Shown here: one piece after another, positions 44,801 to 55,000 of the stretch
Layout of the letters: the number at the start of each line of letters is the position of its first letter
Numbering within the stretch: position 1 is the first letter of the stretch
NCBI RefSeq assembly: GCF_001540865.1
Contig: NC_033629.1
Coordinates: 8,942,281 to 9,006,280, forward strand
Length of the DNA stretch: 64,000 bases
Source: Ananas comosus
Taxonomy: Eukaryota; Streptophyta; Magnoliopsida; Poales; Bromeliaceae
Direction: 5' to 3'
The notes under the pieces: model-generated
The model's database searches: none
What the model was told of the DNA's origin: nothing
What the model saw: only the letters and a program-made list of their open reading frames with translations
Position numbers and translations under genes: made by a program

Positions 44801-47800
44801 TTTAATCTATATATAAAAATTATAATAATAATATATATAGTATATTAATTAGTATATATTTATTATATAGCTGAATTTTTTATCCCGAAATTTTAATTGG
44901 TGAACGTATAATATCCGTATAAATCACGTATCTGAAATAATTGCCGAATTCATTTTTTAGCCGTATTTTTCAACTAATTTAAAAATTAAAAGACGAATTA
45001 TATCTGTATCGAATTTTTGCTGAATCCAAATTAACTAACTATACCTCCAGCCACCAAGGTTGGTTTAGCTGTGATCGATCTCATCTGTTCATCTGTCGCT
45101 CCCGACGTGCTTTATTAATTAATTGATATTTGAAGGGAAAATTAGAAAAGTATTTGCTATATGAAGGGTATATAAGAAAAGTTAGTTACGGTACAAGGGT
45201 ATATTGGAATGGGTAAAATGGTAATTTTTCAGAGATAACGGCAGCTCACTGACGGAACTTAACTACAGGAGTATATTAGAAAGACTTGGAACATAAGAAA
45301 GGTATTTTCAATATTAGCCTTCTAAGAAGGGTAAATAAGAAAATCGGAAACTTTTCAGGAATATATAGGCAATTGCCCCTATATAAAACAGCAATAAAAA
45401 TAATTATAGTAACACTTTGATAGAAGAAGAAAATAATCATTCTCTACGGCCTTTGTTGATTAGTGCTAAGTTAACAAATTAGATTAAAGAAAGTAAAAGC
45501 TAAGCCGTAAAGCACTAAACCATAGCTTAATACTATATGGAGATAGAGCGAGAGTGAGAGCCTTCAACCATCCAAGAACAAAAAGATAGAAGAAATGATG
45601 AATTGAAGAGAGATTGGCATTTTTCTTACTCTTTTCATAATTTCTAGTGGATTAGGATGTGGGCTTTTTTGAAAAATTTTGAGTTTCAATTATTTTAGAC
45701 CAAAAAACGAACCTAACCATATCCCCTCCCATGTCCCCCCGTATCCGAGCTGTATCCGCTATTTTTTTATTTTTAAAAATGTCGAATGCTTCATTCCCAT
45801 ATCCAATACGTATAGGGTGCGTATCGGTATCCGACACATGTTCGATACGAAAATGGCATAAAATTTTAAGTATCCCTGCTCCATAGGTTAATATGCATGG
45901 AATTTTTTTTTTCTTTAACAGCAAATGAGGACAAGGACTAGAGTGAATTAATTTCAAAATTTGAGGTTTTGAATGTCCAACTAAGAAGTTTAAGGATCAA
46001 AGAGAACTTGGGACTAGTGGCGCAATATAATCTAAATTGATGTAATGCTCATCGATTTGTTCTATAAACATCCATTAAACATAAGTGTGCATTAAGTAAT
46101 GAACAGAAGGTGAGACCACCATGCCTGCTACAGACTCTTTGTAGTTGTACTTAAAAACACGTGCTAGTTGCCCCAGTATCACGGGTTCATGTTAACAGCA
46201 AAGCCTGTCAATTAGCGCATATGGTTGTATACAACTTACTCTTCCGAGACCCTGCATTGGTGAAAATTTTGTGAACCTAAAAGACTGTTTGCAATGTTTG
46301 AGGAAGAAAATAAGCTAGAACACAACGCCCATCAGCCTGCTTTGAACTTGTAAATTATCATTGAACATTTGAACTACAACACATAAGCCATGATTCCAAA
46401 AATTTCTCAAAGAACCAAACTATTGGAAGACGAGACAATTGTATGGGTATGAAGGCCATTGCAAAATACAAGAACTTAAAAAGGATGCTAAATCCAAAAG
46501 AGGAAAGCTGCATAAGCTTTGACATACACCATCTATGAAAAGCAATAATATTTCTACAAGAATCACTCACTCAAGACTTCCAAACTTTTCAAGTCCAGAG
46601 GTTAAGATGCCATCTTGATTGGACCCATGGTAATATAGGCTTTCTAACTTGGATGATGCAATACCATGAAAATTGTAGGTCCTATTTGGGCATTGGAACA
46701 AGTTATCCAAGAATAACTTATTTAGAATAAATATTTTCTAGTGTAATTGTAATTTGTAAGAAAGGGGTTTAATTTTTACTCCTTGAAAGGTCTTGATATT
46801 CATAATTTGATAGAATATCATATTCACCTACGAGATGATTTATCTTTTCTGAAAAAAAAAATTTGAAGGCCGAGCATAATATCCAATTCTAGACATTTGA
46901 TCACCCTCCTCATTTACCAAATGTACAAATTTCTCAAAGAGATATATAGAACAAGATATTTATGCATCTAAACAGAACCTTACGATCGTCTCATAGTACT
47001 TGCTAAAAAAAAAAATCTCTGGCATCAAGTCCGATATGTTAAGGCAGATGCTAGAGGTGCCAGTAAACTGGGTAGATATCCGTGGAAGTCTAGGCGGACA
47101 AACTATAAGAGCTGCAGTTTGCACGTGATTGTCATGGATTGCTAACAATGGCAGAGAGGTTGGATAACAGATTCTTTGCACACCAACGAGGAGTACATCA
47201 AAAGCAAGAGAAAATTGGCAAATAAGGAAGGCATCAATGATTTAGGAGTAGCTATAGATTTCTACTGTCTACATTGTCCGCTGACAGGTTACTGCCATAT
47301 ATAGGTATGTATTCTCGTGTACTTTTCTATCCATCTATCTGTAATCTATGTATATTTACTGACTAAACAATACACAACTACTTCAGAAAAATTCAGCAAT
47401 ATTCTTTTGTCTTCAAAATAATGGTTAAACATGTTGAGCAAAGTAGCAAACGAATAAGAGGAGTCCTCATATCATGACAGAGATTCCTAAGTTGCCTAAG
47501 AAATGAAGAACAAAAAAAAAAAAAAAAAAAAAAATCAAAGATCAGGTCTTAAACAGGGTAAAAGAAATACATTAAAAGCACTGCAAATATACCTCCCATA
47601 CAAAGAAAATGCCTTAATTAACTCATTCTACACCATTTTCTTTTTTTTTCTTTTGGGCATGTAAATATTATGCTCAAGAATCTACACGGTATGCACAAAT
47701 AGATGCCCAAATCAAACAAAACAAAGCATTCGAACACCACAAGCAGAGAATACTCGAAACATCAAAAGGGATTAGAAATCGAAACCCTAACCTTTGGAGC

Positions 47801-47993
47801 ACTTGTTCTTGGAGAGAGAGGAGAAGTTCCCCGTCGACGTGGAGGGCATCACAAGCCTATCCTTGCCGTTCAATCCCCACGAACTGGACGGCGAGGATTT
47901 CTCCAAGTGCTTGTCGAGGACCTCGTTGATCCGCTTCCGATCGAACGATCCGTTCTCCGCCTTCGATCCCACCGCTCCCCGGTCCTTGTACAT
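34386..47993 (-). CDS. CKB: Casein kinase II regulatory (beta) subunit
   Basis: Regulatory subunit of the CK2 tetramer (two alpha, two beta), which stabilises the kinase and steers substrate choice; in plants it is tied to clock and light signalling (family knowledge). Five exons: 47792-47993, 39060-39275, 35582-35691, 35184-35349, 34386-34516. Codon phases agree at every junction and all introns are GT-AG. Product 274 aa, close to the 280-290 usual for plants. Plant-type N-terminus MYKDRG...DRKRINEVL (1-28), acidic stretch [14 protein letters not shown] (71-84), core [20 protein letters not shown], then [20 protein letters not shown], zinc-finger cysteines C188, C193, C216, C219, and the C-terminus [20 protein letters not shown]...FGFKIRKP. 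Odd: CRRVLC where the family usually has CPRVYC. Introns of 8516, 3368, 232 and 667 bp; the two long ones are full of transposons. Confidence 0.95.
34517..35183. other. CK2-beta intron 4
   Basis: 667-bp intron, unique-looking sequence. The interior (about 34650-34910) contains the 'gtcaaatgcatgggcagtgcctgaac'-type wording common to intergenic plant repeats. I could not close an element. Confidence 0.5.
35779..35999. mobile_element. (TA)n-associated MITE, family A, in CK2-beta intron 2
   Basis: Starts GAGTCCGGCTGCTATGCTAT after a TA run of about 26 bp. It carries the family centre (cccgttagattatact, actcaaccct) and ends in inverted form (gtgctattgatagtattc), running straight into the next element. 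Confidence 0.8.
36002..36522. mobile_element. Long-hairpin MITE, family B, in CK2-beta intron 2
   Basis: About 520 bp with arms of roughly 200 bp. The left arm has 'cgttttcgatgatggaattt', 'gatcggctccgttagacttg' and 'tttttcgatatcatttacct'. The right arm has the reverse complements ('aggtaaatgatatcgaaaaa', 'caagtctagcggagccgat', 'catcgaaaacg'). TA-rich text follows; a family A copy abuts the left side. Confidence 0.82.
36623..37116. mobile_element. Long-hairpin MITE, family B variant, in CK2-beta intron 2
   Basis: Diverged relative of the family B hairpin. The left part reads 'ttttcgattatagaactttc' and 'atcgacgatcagtaccgtcg'; the right part reads 'caacggtgttgatcgtcaat' and 'ctctatcatcgaaaac'. 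It lies between GA and CT microsatellites. The arms pair less well than in other copies. Confidence 0.65.
37176..37406. mobile_element. (TA)n-associated MITE, family A, in CK2-beta intron 2
   Basis: Inverted orientation relative to the copy at 35779: starts AGAACTAGGCAAGAATACT and ends ATCGATAGTATCCCAGCCGG then ACTC. TA repeats lie on both sides. Confidence 0.82.
37440..38177. repeat. Diverged tandem duplication, about 370-bp unit, in CK2-beta intron 2
   Basis: 37440-37800 and about 37805-38177 share the same order of phrases: 'ctcactaagatttatgaag'/'cttactaagatttatgaag', 'agattctcaactcca'/'agattctgaactcat', 'agcaattctaagaaacaa'/'agcaagtctaagaaacag', 'tctagttttgttatttc'/'tatagttttgttgttct', 'ccagattttag'/'taggattttag'. 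Identity is roughly three quarters by eye. An old tandem duplication or two copies of one repeat. Confidence 0.7.
40299..40852. mobile_element. Long-hairpin MITE, family B, in CK2-beta intron 1
   Basis: Starts GTCCGGCTGCTATACTCTTA and ends in TAGTAGCCCTAGCC, between long TA runs on both sides. The left arm 'gttttcgatgatagagcttc' and 'tttttcgacatcatttacct' pair with the right arm 'gaagcttgatcattaaaaat' and neighbours. Its terminal part (tactcttatgagtac) differs from the copy at 36002. Confidence 0.8.
40873..41257. mobile_element. Long-hairpin MITE, family B, truncated at an N
   Basis: Begins GAGTGCGGCTAGGATGCTTA after a TA run. It carries the left arm and centre of family B, then stops at the N (41258) within 'cgatcactagg', so the right arm is missing or lost in assembly. 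Confidence 0.75.
41411..41487. repeat. (CT)n followed by (TA)n microsatellite
   Basis: About 27 CT units then about 10 TA units, leading into a family A MITE. Confidence 0.9.
41484..41690. mobile_element. (TA)n-associated MITE, family A, right end missing
   Basis: Starts TAGAATTGAGGTCCTATGCT and matches the variant at 63690 (cttttaaaagtaccaagc). The expected right terminus is replaced at about 41690 by 'tcgaccatcgattcgga', a piece of a family B right arm (41690-41760). It is a recombinant join between families. Confidence 0.7.
41819..42364. mobile_element. Long-hairpin MITE, family B, near-complete
   Basis: Starts GTAGATCTTGTGTGCTATTA and ends TAGCACACAAGACCTACTC, a clean terminal inverted repeat flanked by TA-rich runs on both sides. 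The inner arms match the 36002 copy closely. Confidence 0.85.
42486..42657. mobile_element. (TA)n-associated MITE, family A, internally deleted
   Basis: Both termini are present (AGACCTAGGCTGGAATACTA and AGTATCCCAGCCGGACTC) but the centre has lost about 60 bp compared with 37176-37406. TA-rich DNA lies on both sides. Confidence 0.8.
43835..45379. mobile_element. Pack-MULE in CK2-beta intron 1, 1.55 kb
   Basis: Terminal inverted repeats GGGATAATTGCCTATATA (left) and, reversed, GGGGCAATTGCCTATATA (right) are flanked by a perfect 9-bp duplication TATATAAAA (43826-43834, 45380-45388), diagnostic of Mutator insertions. GC-rich cargo (about 44060-44600) interrupts otherwise AT-rich DNA. Its plus-strand frame reads [20 protein letters not shown], then [17 protein letters not shown], which looks genic, but I cannot name the parent. 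It encodes no transposase. Confidence 0.88.
44060..44600 (+). pseudogene. Captured GC-rich gene fragment inside the Pack-MULE
   Basis: Open plus-strand frame of about 100 residues with a helical, Leu/Arg-rich look, starting near 44170 without an ATG and passing into a Ser/Val run (44370-44400). Just downstream, perfect palindromic text (CACGAGGCCAGTTTGGCCTC then GTG; GTCCACGGTGGAC) marks the join to AT-rich DNA. No family recognised. Confidence 0.5.
46046..47791. other. Rest of CK2-beta intron 1 next to exon 1
   Basis: No gene or closed element seen. A poly-A run of about 24 bp lies at 47511-47534. Microsatellites are few and GC content is ordinary for an intron. Short minus-strand frames at 46358 and 46960 show no family motif. 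Confidence 0.5.
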
Positions 47994-48078
47994 ATCTGTC
48001 CCCCCCTCTGCGATCCTCGCGAAGAAATCGGAGATCGGCAGCGGAGAAGCGGAGGAGATGAAGAAGGAGAGGATGCGA

Positions 48079-48106
48079 TTAGGGTTAGGGTTAGGGTTAG
48101 GGTTAG
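48079..48106. repeat. (TTAGGG)4 telomere-like repeat in the CK2-beta 5' region
   Basis: Four perfect TTAGGG units plus a partial fifth, 86 bp upstream of the CK2-beta start codon, so (CCCTAA)n on the gene strand. It is the vertebrate/Asparagales-type unit rather than TTTAGGG. Short telomere-like motifs (telo boxes) are known in plant 5' regions. Confidence 0.9.
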
Positions 48107-48185
48107 AGAGAAGGGAAAGGGGAGGAACCCACCTCTATGCGGTTGGGTTCTCGGTGGGATCGGAGAGCGCATGAGAGAGGGGAAG

Positions 48186-48186
<1 letters not shown>

Positions 48187-48221
<35 letters not shown>
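48187..48221. repeat. (GA)n microsatellite upstream of CK2-beta
   Basis: About 17 GA units some 195 bp upstream of the start codon; (CT)n on the gene strand. It is placed much like the tract before the kinase gene. Confidence 0.9.
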
Positions 48222-48224
<3 letters not shown>

Positions 48225-48404
48225 AGGAAAAGAAAGGGCTTTGTCGTAATTACGAAGATGTTTAAGACAAGTGGAAAATAGATAGGATATTTCGAGATTT
48301 ACTCTCATTTATCTTTTTTTTTAATTATTTACTTTCGAGTTTAATTAAATAATTATTGAAGGACAAAATTAAATAAAAATTTGTCCTTTTGCATAAAAAA
48401 TTTA

Positions 48405-48822
48405 GGCCAATTTGCATAAAAAATTCACTTATTTTGGGGTTTTGCAAAACCGGGCCACCTTTTTCGTTTTTGCAGATACGGGCCGCTTTTTCCGCCGCCT
48501 GACCAAAATGCCCCTGCTATACAATAGCCTCCCGCGTATTTCTTGACATACGTATACTACCCTGCCGTACGGTCTGGCGCGCATTAAATGACCCGTTCAA
48601 TCTCAGTCATTTCTCGGAACCCGGACCACATCCACCCCCGCTATTCGCCGACCCCGCTGTTTCCTGTTCGGCTTTAATTCTTTAATACAATAACTCACGA
48701 TAAATGAGAAAATATGCACGGCCCGAGAANGGCGGAAAAAGCGGACCGAATCTGCAAAAACGAAAAAGGTGGCCCGGTTTTGCAAAACCCCAAAATAAGT
48801 GGATTTTTTATGCAAATTGGCC
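48405..48822. mobile_element. Mutator-like element, same family as 13516-16280, 418 bp
   Basis: Ends GGCCAATTTGCATAAAAAAT and its reverse complement, with about 105-bp inverted repeats, flanked by a perfect 9-bp duplication AAAAATTTA (48396-48404, 48823-48831). The short core (about 48515-48730) carries moderately GC-rich DNA and an N at 48730. Non-autonomous. Confidence 0.88.
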
Positions 48823-51800
48823 AAAAATTTATTGGTCCAATTTCTTTTAATTTTGATTCAGGCCTTTTTTTTTTTTAAGAAATAAAAAAATTCATATTCC
48901 TTCTCCCCTTTCTCTTTCTTATTTTTCTCTTTCTCCCCTTACTTCCTCTCCTCCTCCTCCTCCTCCTCCTCCTCGGCCACCCCTACATTGCTGCCACACT
49001 CCTCCTTCTTACCTTGCCCATATTTTCACTACCATCATCACGCTTCTACCTGTCTACGTTGTTCCCATAGATAGCAATAAGACTATTATGGACAAAAAAT
49101 TTGGCTGCGAGGTCGCAGCGGAGGGCATGGCCATAGACGGTAGTATAATAAGAATGCTACAAGAGTGTGATGGGAAGGGATATTGCGTCAAGACAAGGAC
49201 GAAAGAGCGCGTCCAGACAGGGGCGGCAATTGTAAAGCATGTGGAGGAAAAGACAAAAAATGGGGAAGGCATTGCAACACAAGAGTGTTATAGAAATATA
49301 TTTTAAGGACTTTTTTTACAAGTGTCCTAATTCTATCTAAAATTTTTTAAACAAAAAAAAAGCCATTCCCTGTAAACTCTCCAATGCAGACCCACCCTCC
49401 AGTTTCAAGTCTGTTGGGCCAAAACTAAAAAAAGAAAAAAATGACCTTAAATATTTTAAAAAAACTCCAGCCTAATACTCTTCTCTCCTCCCTACCCCTC
49501 GTTTTTCTTTACCCTTCCCTTTCCGTCCCGACTTCCTCATCTTCCCCAAAACTCTAAGCTTGCCTCCTTTAATATCACCTTTCTTGACGCTGACCTCATC
49601 GCCTCCATCTTTAACCGCGTCATCAACTTTGAGCCTAATCTCCTCCACTGCAATCACAGGTGCTCATAGACGAGGGAGATTGAGGATCAAAGGTGAAAAT
49701 GGACTACGAATATCAAGTCGCTATGGTCAGGGAAGATCGAGGACGAGACCGGTCCGAGAACTATCATTATTAGAAAAAGAATGAGAAGGTAAACTCTATC
49801 TCCCACTGTTGGCCTCTTTTCTCATTTAATTATAGTGAAGATTCGAGAATTGAGATTGCAAAATTTATTACAAAACTGACTTGAATGGTTTAAATCCTAC
49901 TCTTTAAACTATATAATGTAGTCTTATATTTTGAATAAAATAAGACTAGCTATCTTGAATATTGTTTCAAATTGGAAAATAGGCCAAGGTTGTTAAGAGA
50001 AAATATATAAGTTAAGATCATATAATATTATCTTATATTTTTAATAAAATAAAATAAGATATCCTAAATATTATTTTAAATTGTAAAATTAGAAAATAAG
50101 CCAAATTATTAAGAAAAATATATCAAATTTCGGCCAAAATACAAACAAATGTGATGCATATTTTAATCCTCCGAATTCATTATATGTGTGCTTGTTTGCT
50201 CACATTGCTTCTTAGGTAGAAAGAAAAAAGTACGATAATAGTTTCTTATTTGTTTATTCAGTCATCAAATATTTTTTTTATTAGTTGAAATCAGCATAAT
50301 TTTGATATTTACACTCTCTTTGAGGGATTTTCTTTAAAATAGCTTTCAGTTAAATGGTCTCAGTATACTTTTACGCAAAAAAAGAACTAAAAATATATGA
50401 AACTTATTTAGACTATGAATCATTTGGATTTGATTACCTCTACCTGATCTTGCAAAGTTTTGATTTTACTACCTAATCTTTCAATTTGTTTGATTTGAGA
50501 AAGTCAACGACACTTTGACTTTAAATTTGAATATATCGTTTATCTTTACATATTTAATTAACATATTTTATACAATTTTCACAACTATAAGATTATTGAA
50601 ATGATAATCAGCTTACATTTTTTAGTCAAAGTATAATTGATTGACTCAAATTAAACAAATTGAATGGTTGGGTAGTAAAATAAAAATTTCACAATATTAG
50701 GTCATCAAATCCAAATAGTCCATTGTTTAGATAAGTTCAATACGCTTTTATCCAAAACAAAGGAAGTAAGGAGGAGAATGATTCTAACAAAAGCTAAAGC
50801 ATATTACTATTAATAATCATGTAAACTACATATGAGGATCCAAATGGATCCAGATTGGTAGAGCTCCCACCACGATACTGCTTCATTTTCTTAACAAATT
50901 GGGACATTTTATTTTTTTATATATAATTTTAGCCCTCACTTACCATTCTATTTCTTTCATTGGTCTATGTGCTGAATATTCACAAAAAATTTATTTCATA
51001 CTAACCAACGTCAAAATAAGTAATAAGTGGGAGCAAAAAATAAGATAAAAAATTAATTTGTCCCAAATTCATTTTGTTTGCATCCCTAACTATACAACTA
51101 ATCCTTCAAATTCTTGCTAATCATCTCTCTAATTTTATATTTAACTTTTTATCTAAATAGTGAAAAATTTTTGCTAATCATTATATGATTTTATATTTAA
51201 ATTTTAATCTAGATGGTGTAGATTGAAGTACAACACAAAAAAGAAGTGCGATTGGCTAGGGTTCATGTTGAGTATAATAAATGTATATAGTAAAAGCAAA
51301 TACAGCCAATCTAAATTTTATATTGTTTGAAAATAATTATCTAATATTTAAATATTTTGATTTTATAATCCAATGTTTTACTTTATTTGTTTTAGTTGTT
51401 TGCTAGTTTTAAAAAACTATTATGTGCATCCTGTCCATTCATATATTTGTAAACTACATCTTTGTCGATCATTCATTTTATTTAATTATTTAATCTCTAC
51501 AATACAAAATGTTGTAATTTTCTTTACTTGAAATTAAGTGATTGAACAAACAACATGAGATGCATAATCTCATGAGAACAACTGATAATCATATAAACAA
51601 TAATCTTCATCCATCTATAATTATTTAAATATTAGTAAGTAATGAACTAAACTAATCCAACAGAAATAAAGATCTAAACTAAATATTGAAATATAAAAGT
51701 CATGAGGACGAATCTGGAACATAACTACCTAGTATCATCCTTACGCACTATCCTGACCCTCACCACCGGTATCACCTAAAAAATGGTTGGTGGGGGGTGA

Positions 51801-52048
51801 GAACATATAAACACGTCTTCCCTTTCCAATAGATACTGCAAGCCGACGAAGGCAAGCTATATCTCATCGGCAGAAAAAAGATGTAATCAACAGTAATAGA
51901 TAAATCAGGTACAATAGCAATGGAATAACAACTAGAAATAAATGCAAAAGTAACCACTACTGCAAGATAAAGTAGAAATCGATAAACATGCATAATCAAT
52001 AATATACTTAAATAGTAACAATAATGACTAGAAAGAAACTACAACTAC
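48823..52048. other. Intergenic, no gene seen
   Basis: Mostly AT-rich. A (CTC)n run lies at about 48945-48975. GC-richer patches at about 49060-49290 and 49490-49780 show no recognisable protein. From 50000 to 52000 the DNA is plain AT-rich intergenic text. I could not close any element here. Confidence 0.55.
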
Positions 52049-55000
52049 TGTAAGGACTGAGATTTTTACAGTGCAACTAAACTCTCTGTTGATGATGTTT
52101 ATGTGTGTAATTTTATTACATAAGCACTCGTCAAGTTTCAGGAGAAAATGAGCTAAAATGGAGAAGTTACGCGATTATTAGTTTTCACTTAAGTGAATAG
52201 TAACTCCGGTTTTCCGGAGAAGCCACGGAGTAGAGTTGGCTTTCGGCGTGTATCGGACTCCGTTCATAGTGATCCAATAGCTTGTTTTGAACGGTTTAGC
52301 TATTCTGGAACCAATGGCACTGACGGATTTTAGATCTGATGCACGATTTTTGAGAAAAAGGAGTTTTATCAAAAAGAGGGTTTTCGTTCTTTGCTTTTCG
52401 TGCATTTTAAAACTCCTCGTGCTTTGTACAAGTGATCTGGGGATGGGTGAGAGATGTTCTTGGTACCTACTGGTGGTAGGGAATTCAAATTTGAATTTGA
52501 ATCTAGGATTTAGTGGGATTACACATTGGTATATGTGTGTGGTTTTTGGAAATTGGAGAGCAGACGGGTTTCGTCGCGAATCCGTGACCGATCGATGTGA
52601 ACCAAAATCGTAGGTTTATTGTCTCCGTGGTGCTGATCACGCTGGCACAATCCGTTCGGAAATCTGACGGACGGATCTTCGGGAATCAAAAAGTTTTTGC
52701 TAAGAGGTCAAAGCGGCATTTTTAGTATTTCGCGCGAAACCCTTATATTTTATGTGCCGAATCGCGTGAGATCGGACATAGAGATGCGTATGTGTAAAAT
52801 ACGCGTGCTGTGAGGGACTTGACTGAGAATATTACCCCTGGGAGGACTATCTTGCAAAATGCACATATGTATATAGTGGTTGCACTAGGGTTTCATGAGG
52901 AAACCCTAGCTTTTGGCCTCCCTCTTCCTCAACCGAACCCCAGCCGCCTCAGCTCTCCCCTGCCCACCTCGTGCGCGTGCCCCGGCCGCCGGCAGGTGCT
53001 CCGGCCGCCGGAAAACCCCTCCTCCATCACTTCTTTACCTATTCTCCACCCTCCTCGGCCATGCAACCCAGAGGAACTTCAAAACACCTTTGGAAGCCTT
53101 CCCTTGGCCGAGATCCACCCTCCGGCGCCGTCACCGGCCGTTCCCACCGCCTGCGCACGCCGCCGGCGCCAACCAAGCATGCTGCGGCCACCTGCAGTCA
53201 CCCAGGCCGAGCCTGGGTGATCTCTGTATCCGCGCGCCGCCGTCACTCCCCATCGGCCGCGCCGCCCTCGAGTCGGCCCCGGCGACCTCTGGAAACCCGA
53301 CGCGCGCGTCCCCCGCCGTCCCCGCGCGCCGCCGGCCGCCGCTGAGATCTCCTGCAGCTACCCAGACCTGTGCGGGCCGAGGTCGGGCCCGCTCGACATC
53401 CAAGTGCCGCCGCCGCCCACCGGGGGGTACACCACTTTCCCCTCGGCCTCCGGCGCCGCACCGTAGCCGCCCCGACCTCCTCCGGCCGCCGCCGCGCCGC
53501 CGGGAAGCACGAACCCGAGAGGGAGTGGGTGGAGTGGATCTCAACCGCCGCACCACTGGTTGCCGCCCGCCGCCGGCCAGCACCCTCCCCGAACCTCTCG
53601 GACCGACTGCTCCCTCCTCCGGCCGGACCGCCCGCCTCCCGGCCGCTGGCGACCAACCCTAGCTCTCCTCGGGTCTGGTAAGGGCTATTTATGTTGCAGC
53701 AGTGAATTCCGAGGTTCCGGTCACCTTTCCGGTGATCCGACAAGCCTCCTAAGCTTCGGGAAGTGAGCACAATGATCTACAACTCGTGCTAAACATCGTG
53801 CTCACCTCCGACAGTGGCAAAGATGCCCTAGTTAGCGAGTTAACAGCAATCCTCGCGCTGTGCGCACTATTTCACAGAATTTGCATCGCTCGTGCGCGCA
53901 CCGTAGCGGCCGGCAGTGCTCCGAAAGGTGAGCACGGCCTCCGTCATGCTGAAACCTATCAGCGAGCGTGATGATTGGCTTAATCGATCTCTGGTTTGCG
54001 TGCACGGTCCAGAAAAGTCTAGAAATCGCAAAATAATGAGATTTCATGCTATAGTATGGGCCTTTAGGATTTATGCTTCGATGTAGCTACTGTTGGCAGC
54101 ATGTTTGGGCTGAGGATAACCTCTGGACTGATCGTCCAAGGCCCCTAGCCCTTGCGGAAATCAAAAAGTGATTTTTGATGCGTTTTTCGGCGAAATCCGG
54201 CGATAGAACGCGATTTCGGTTCGGAATTCATCCGACGGTGCCTCGTGGTTGATTGTAGCGTCGCTGAGCCTTGTTGGCTGGTCACCCGCGTCGTTTCGAG
54301 GGTTCGGAAACGACAGGTGAGCGACAGTGGAATTCCGGTGCGGTTTTCGGAACTTCCGGCTTGTTCGGTAATCGGTTTTGGGAAACCGGTTATCGTGGTT
54401 CTGGTGAGTGGGGATTGTGTGTTAGCGAGACATGTTAGTGGGTTAGATTCTAACCCGTTGGACCTTTCGTAGGTTCGATTGTTTCGTCTGCACAGTCGAG
54501 AGATCTTCGTCAGACACGTACAGGTGGGTACTTCGATCCGACGTTGGTACAGTGGTGCACGCTCGGTGATGGTTTCTTACCCTTGCTCTTTTGTTATTAT
54601 CCATGCTTATATTATATGTTGAGCTTTGCACCTCTATTGTTTACATTACACCCACGTTGTTTGATTATACTCTACTCAGATGTTTCCATGCTTAGTATCA
54701 TGTGTAGGAGTATAGTCTATCTGTATGTGATACCATGTTTCCTTGTTGCTCTACTTAGCTATTCTGCATACCCTGTTTCATATTTATAGTAGAGCGATTC
54801 TGTGATTATCTGTGAGATTAGCGATCTAGTCGGTCGATTCTAGTATTCAGTATTTGTGACCTATTCGGTGAGTTCCTCGACCTTTGTTGTCTGATGACCG
54901 TTGAGGTCGGTATACCCTGAGGGGTGGGATTGTCGGTTAGTTGCCGACGGATGATTATACTTTACTCATATCCTATACTTGTGACCATGATTGGTCGAGT

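Larger units (their letters stand above)
43112..46045. mobile_element. Probable old inverted-repeat element hosting the Pack-MULE, CK2-beta intron 1
   Basis: About 90 bp at 43112-43205 ('gaacttcttagttggacatt', 'actagt') recur inverted at about 45950-46045 ('aatgtccaactaagaagtt', 'actagtgg'). Inside these, 'tacggatataggtatacgga' (43443) faces 'gtatccgagctgtatccgc' (45740). The Pack-MULE at 43835 lies between. Ends and target duplication were not fixed. Confidence 0.5.

Noticed and set aside
48079..48106. Chromosome-end telomere
   Set aside because: Only four units, embedded in a gene leader with host sequence on both sides.
47703..48281. 192-residue plus-strand frame over the CK2-beta first exon
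   Set aside because: Antisense shadow of exon 1 and its leader, including translated TTAGGG and GA repeats.
49472..49784. Charged frames at 49472-49784
   Set aside because: Short, no domain; likely decayed repeat or captured fragment without supporting ends.
52913..53662. 249-residue plus-strand frame and a similar minus-strand frame in GC-rich DNA
   Set aside because: Pro/Arg/Ala-rich text open on both strands, no recognisable domain, lies inside a solo LTR with firm ends; composition explains the open frames.
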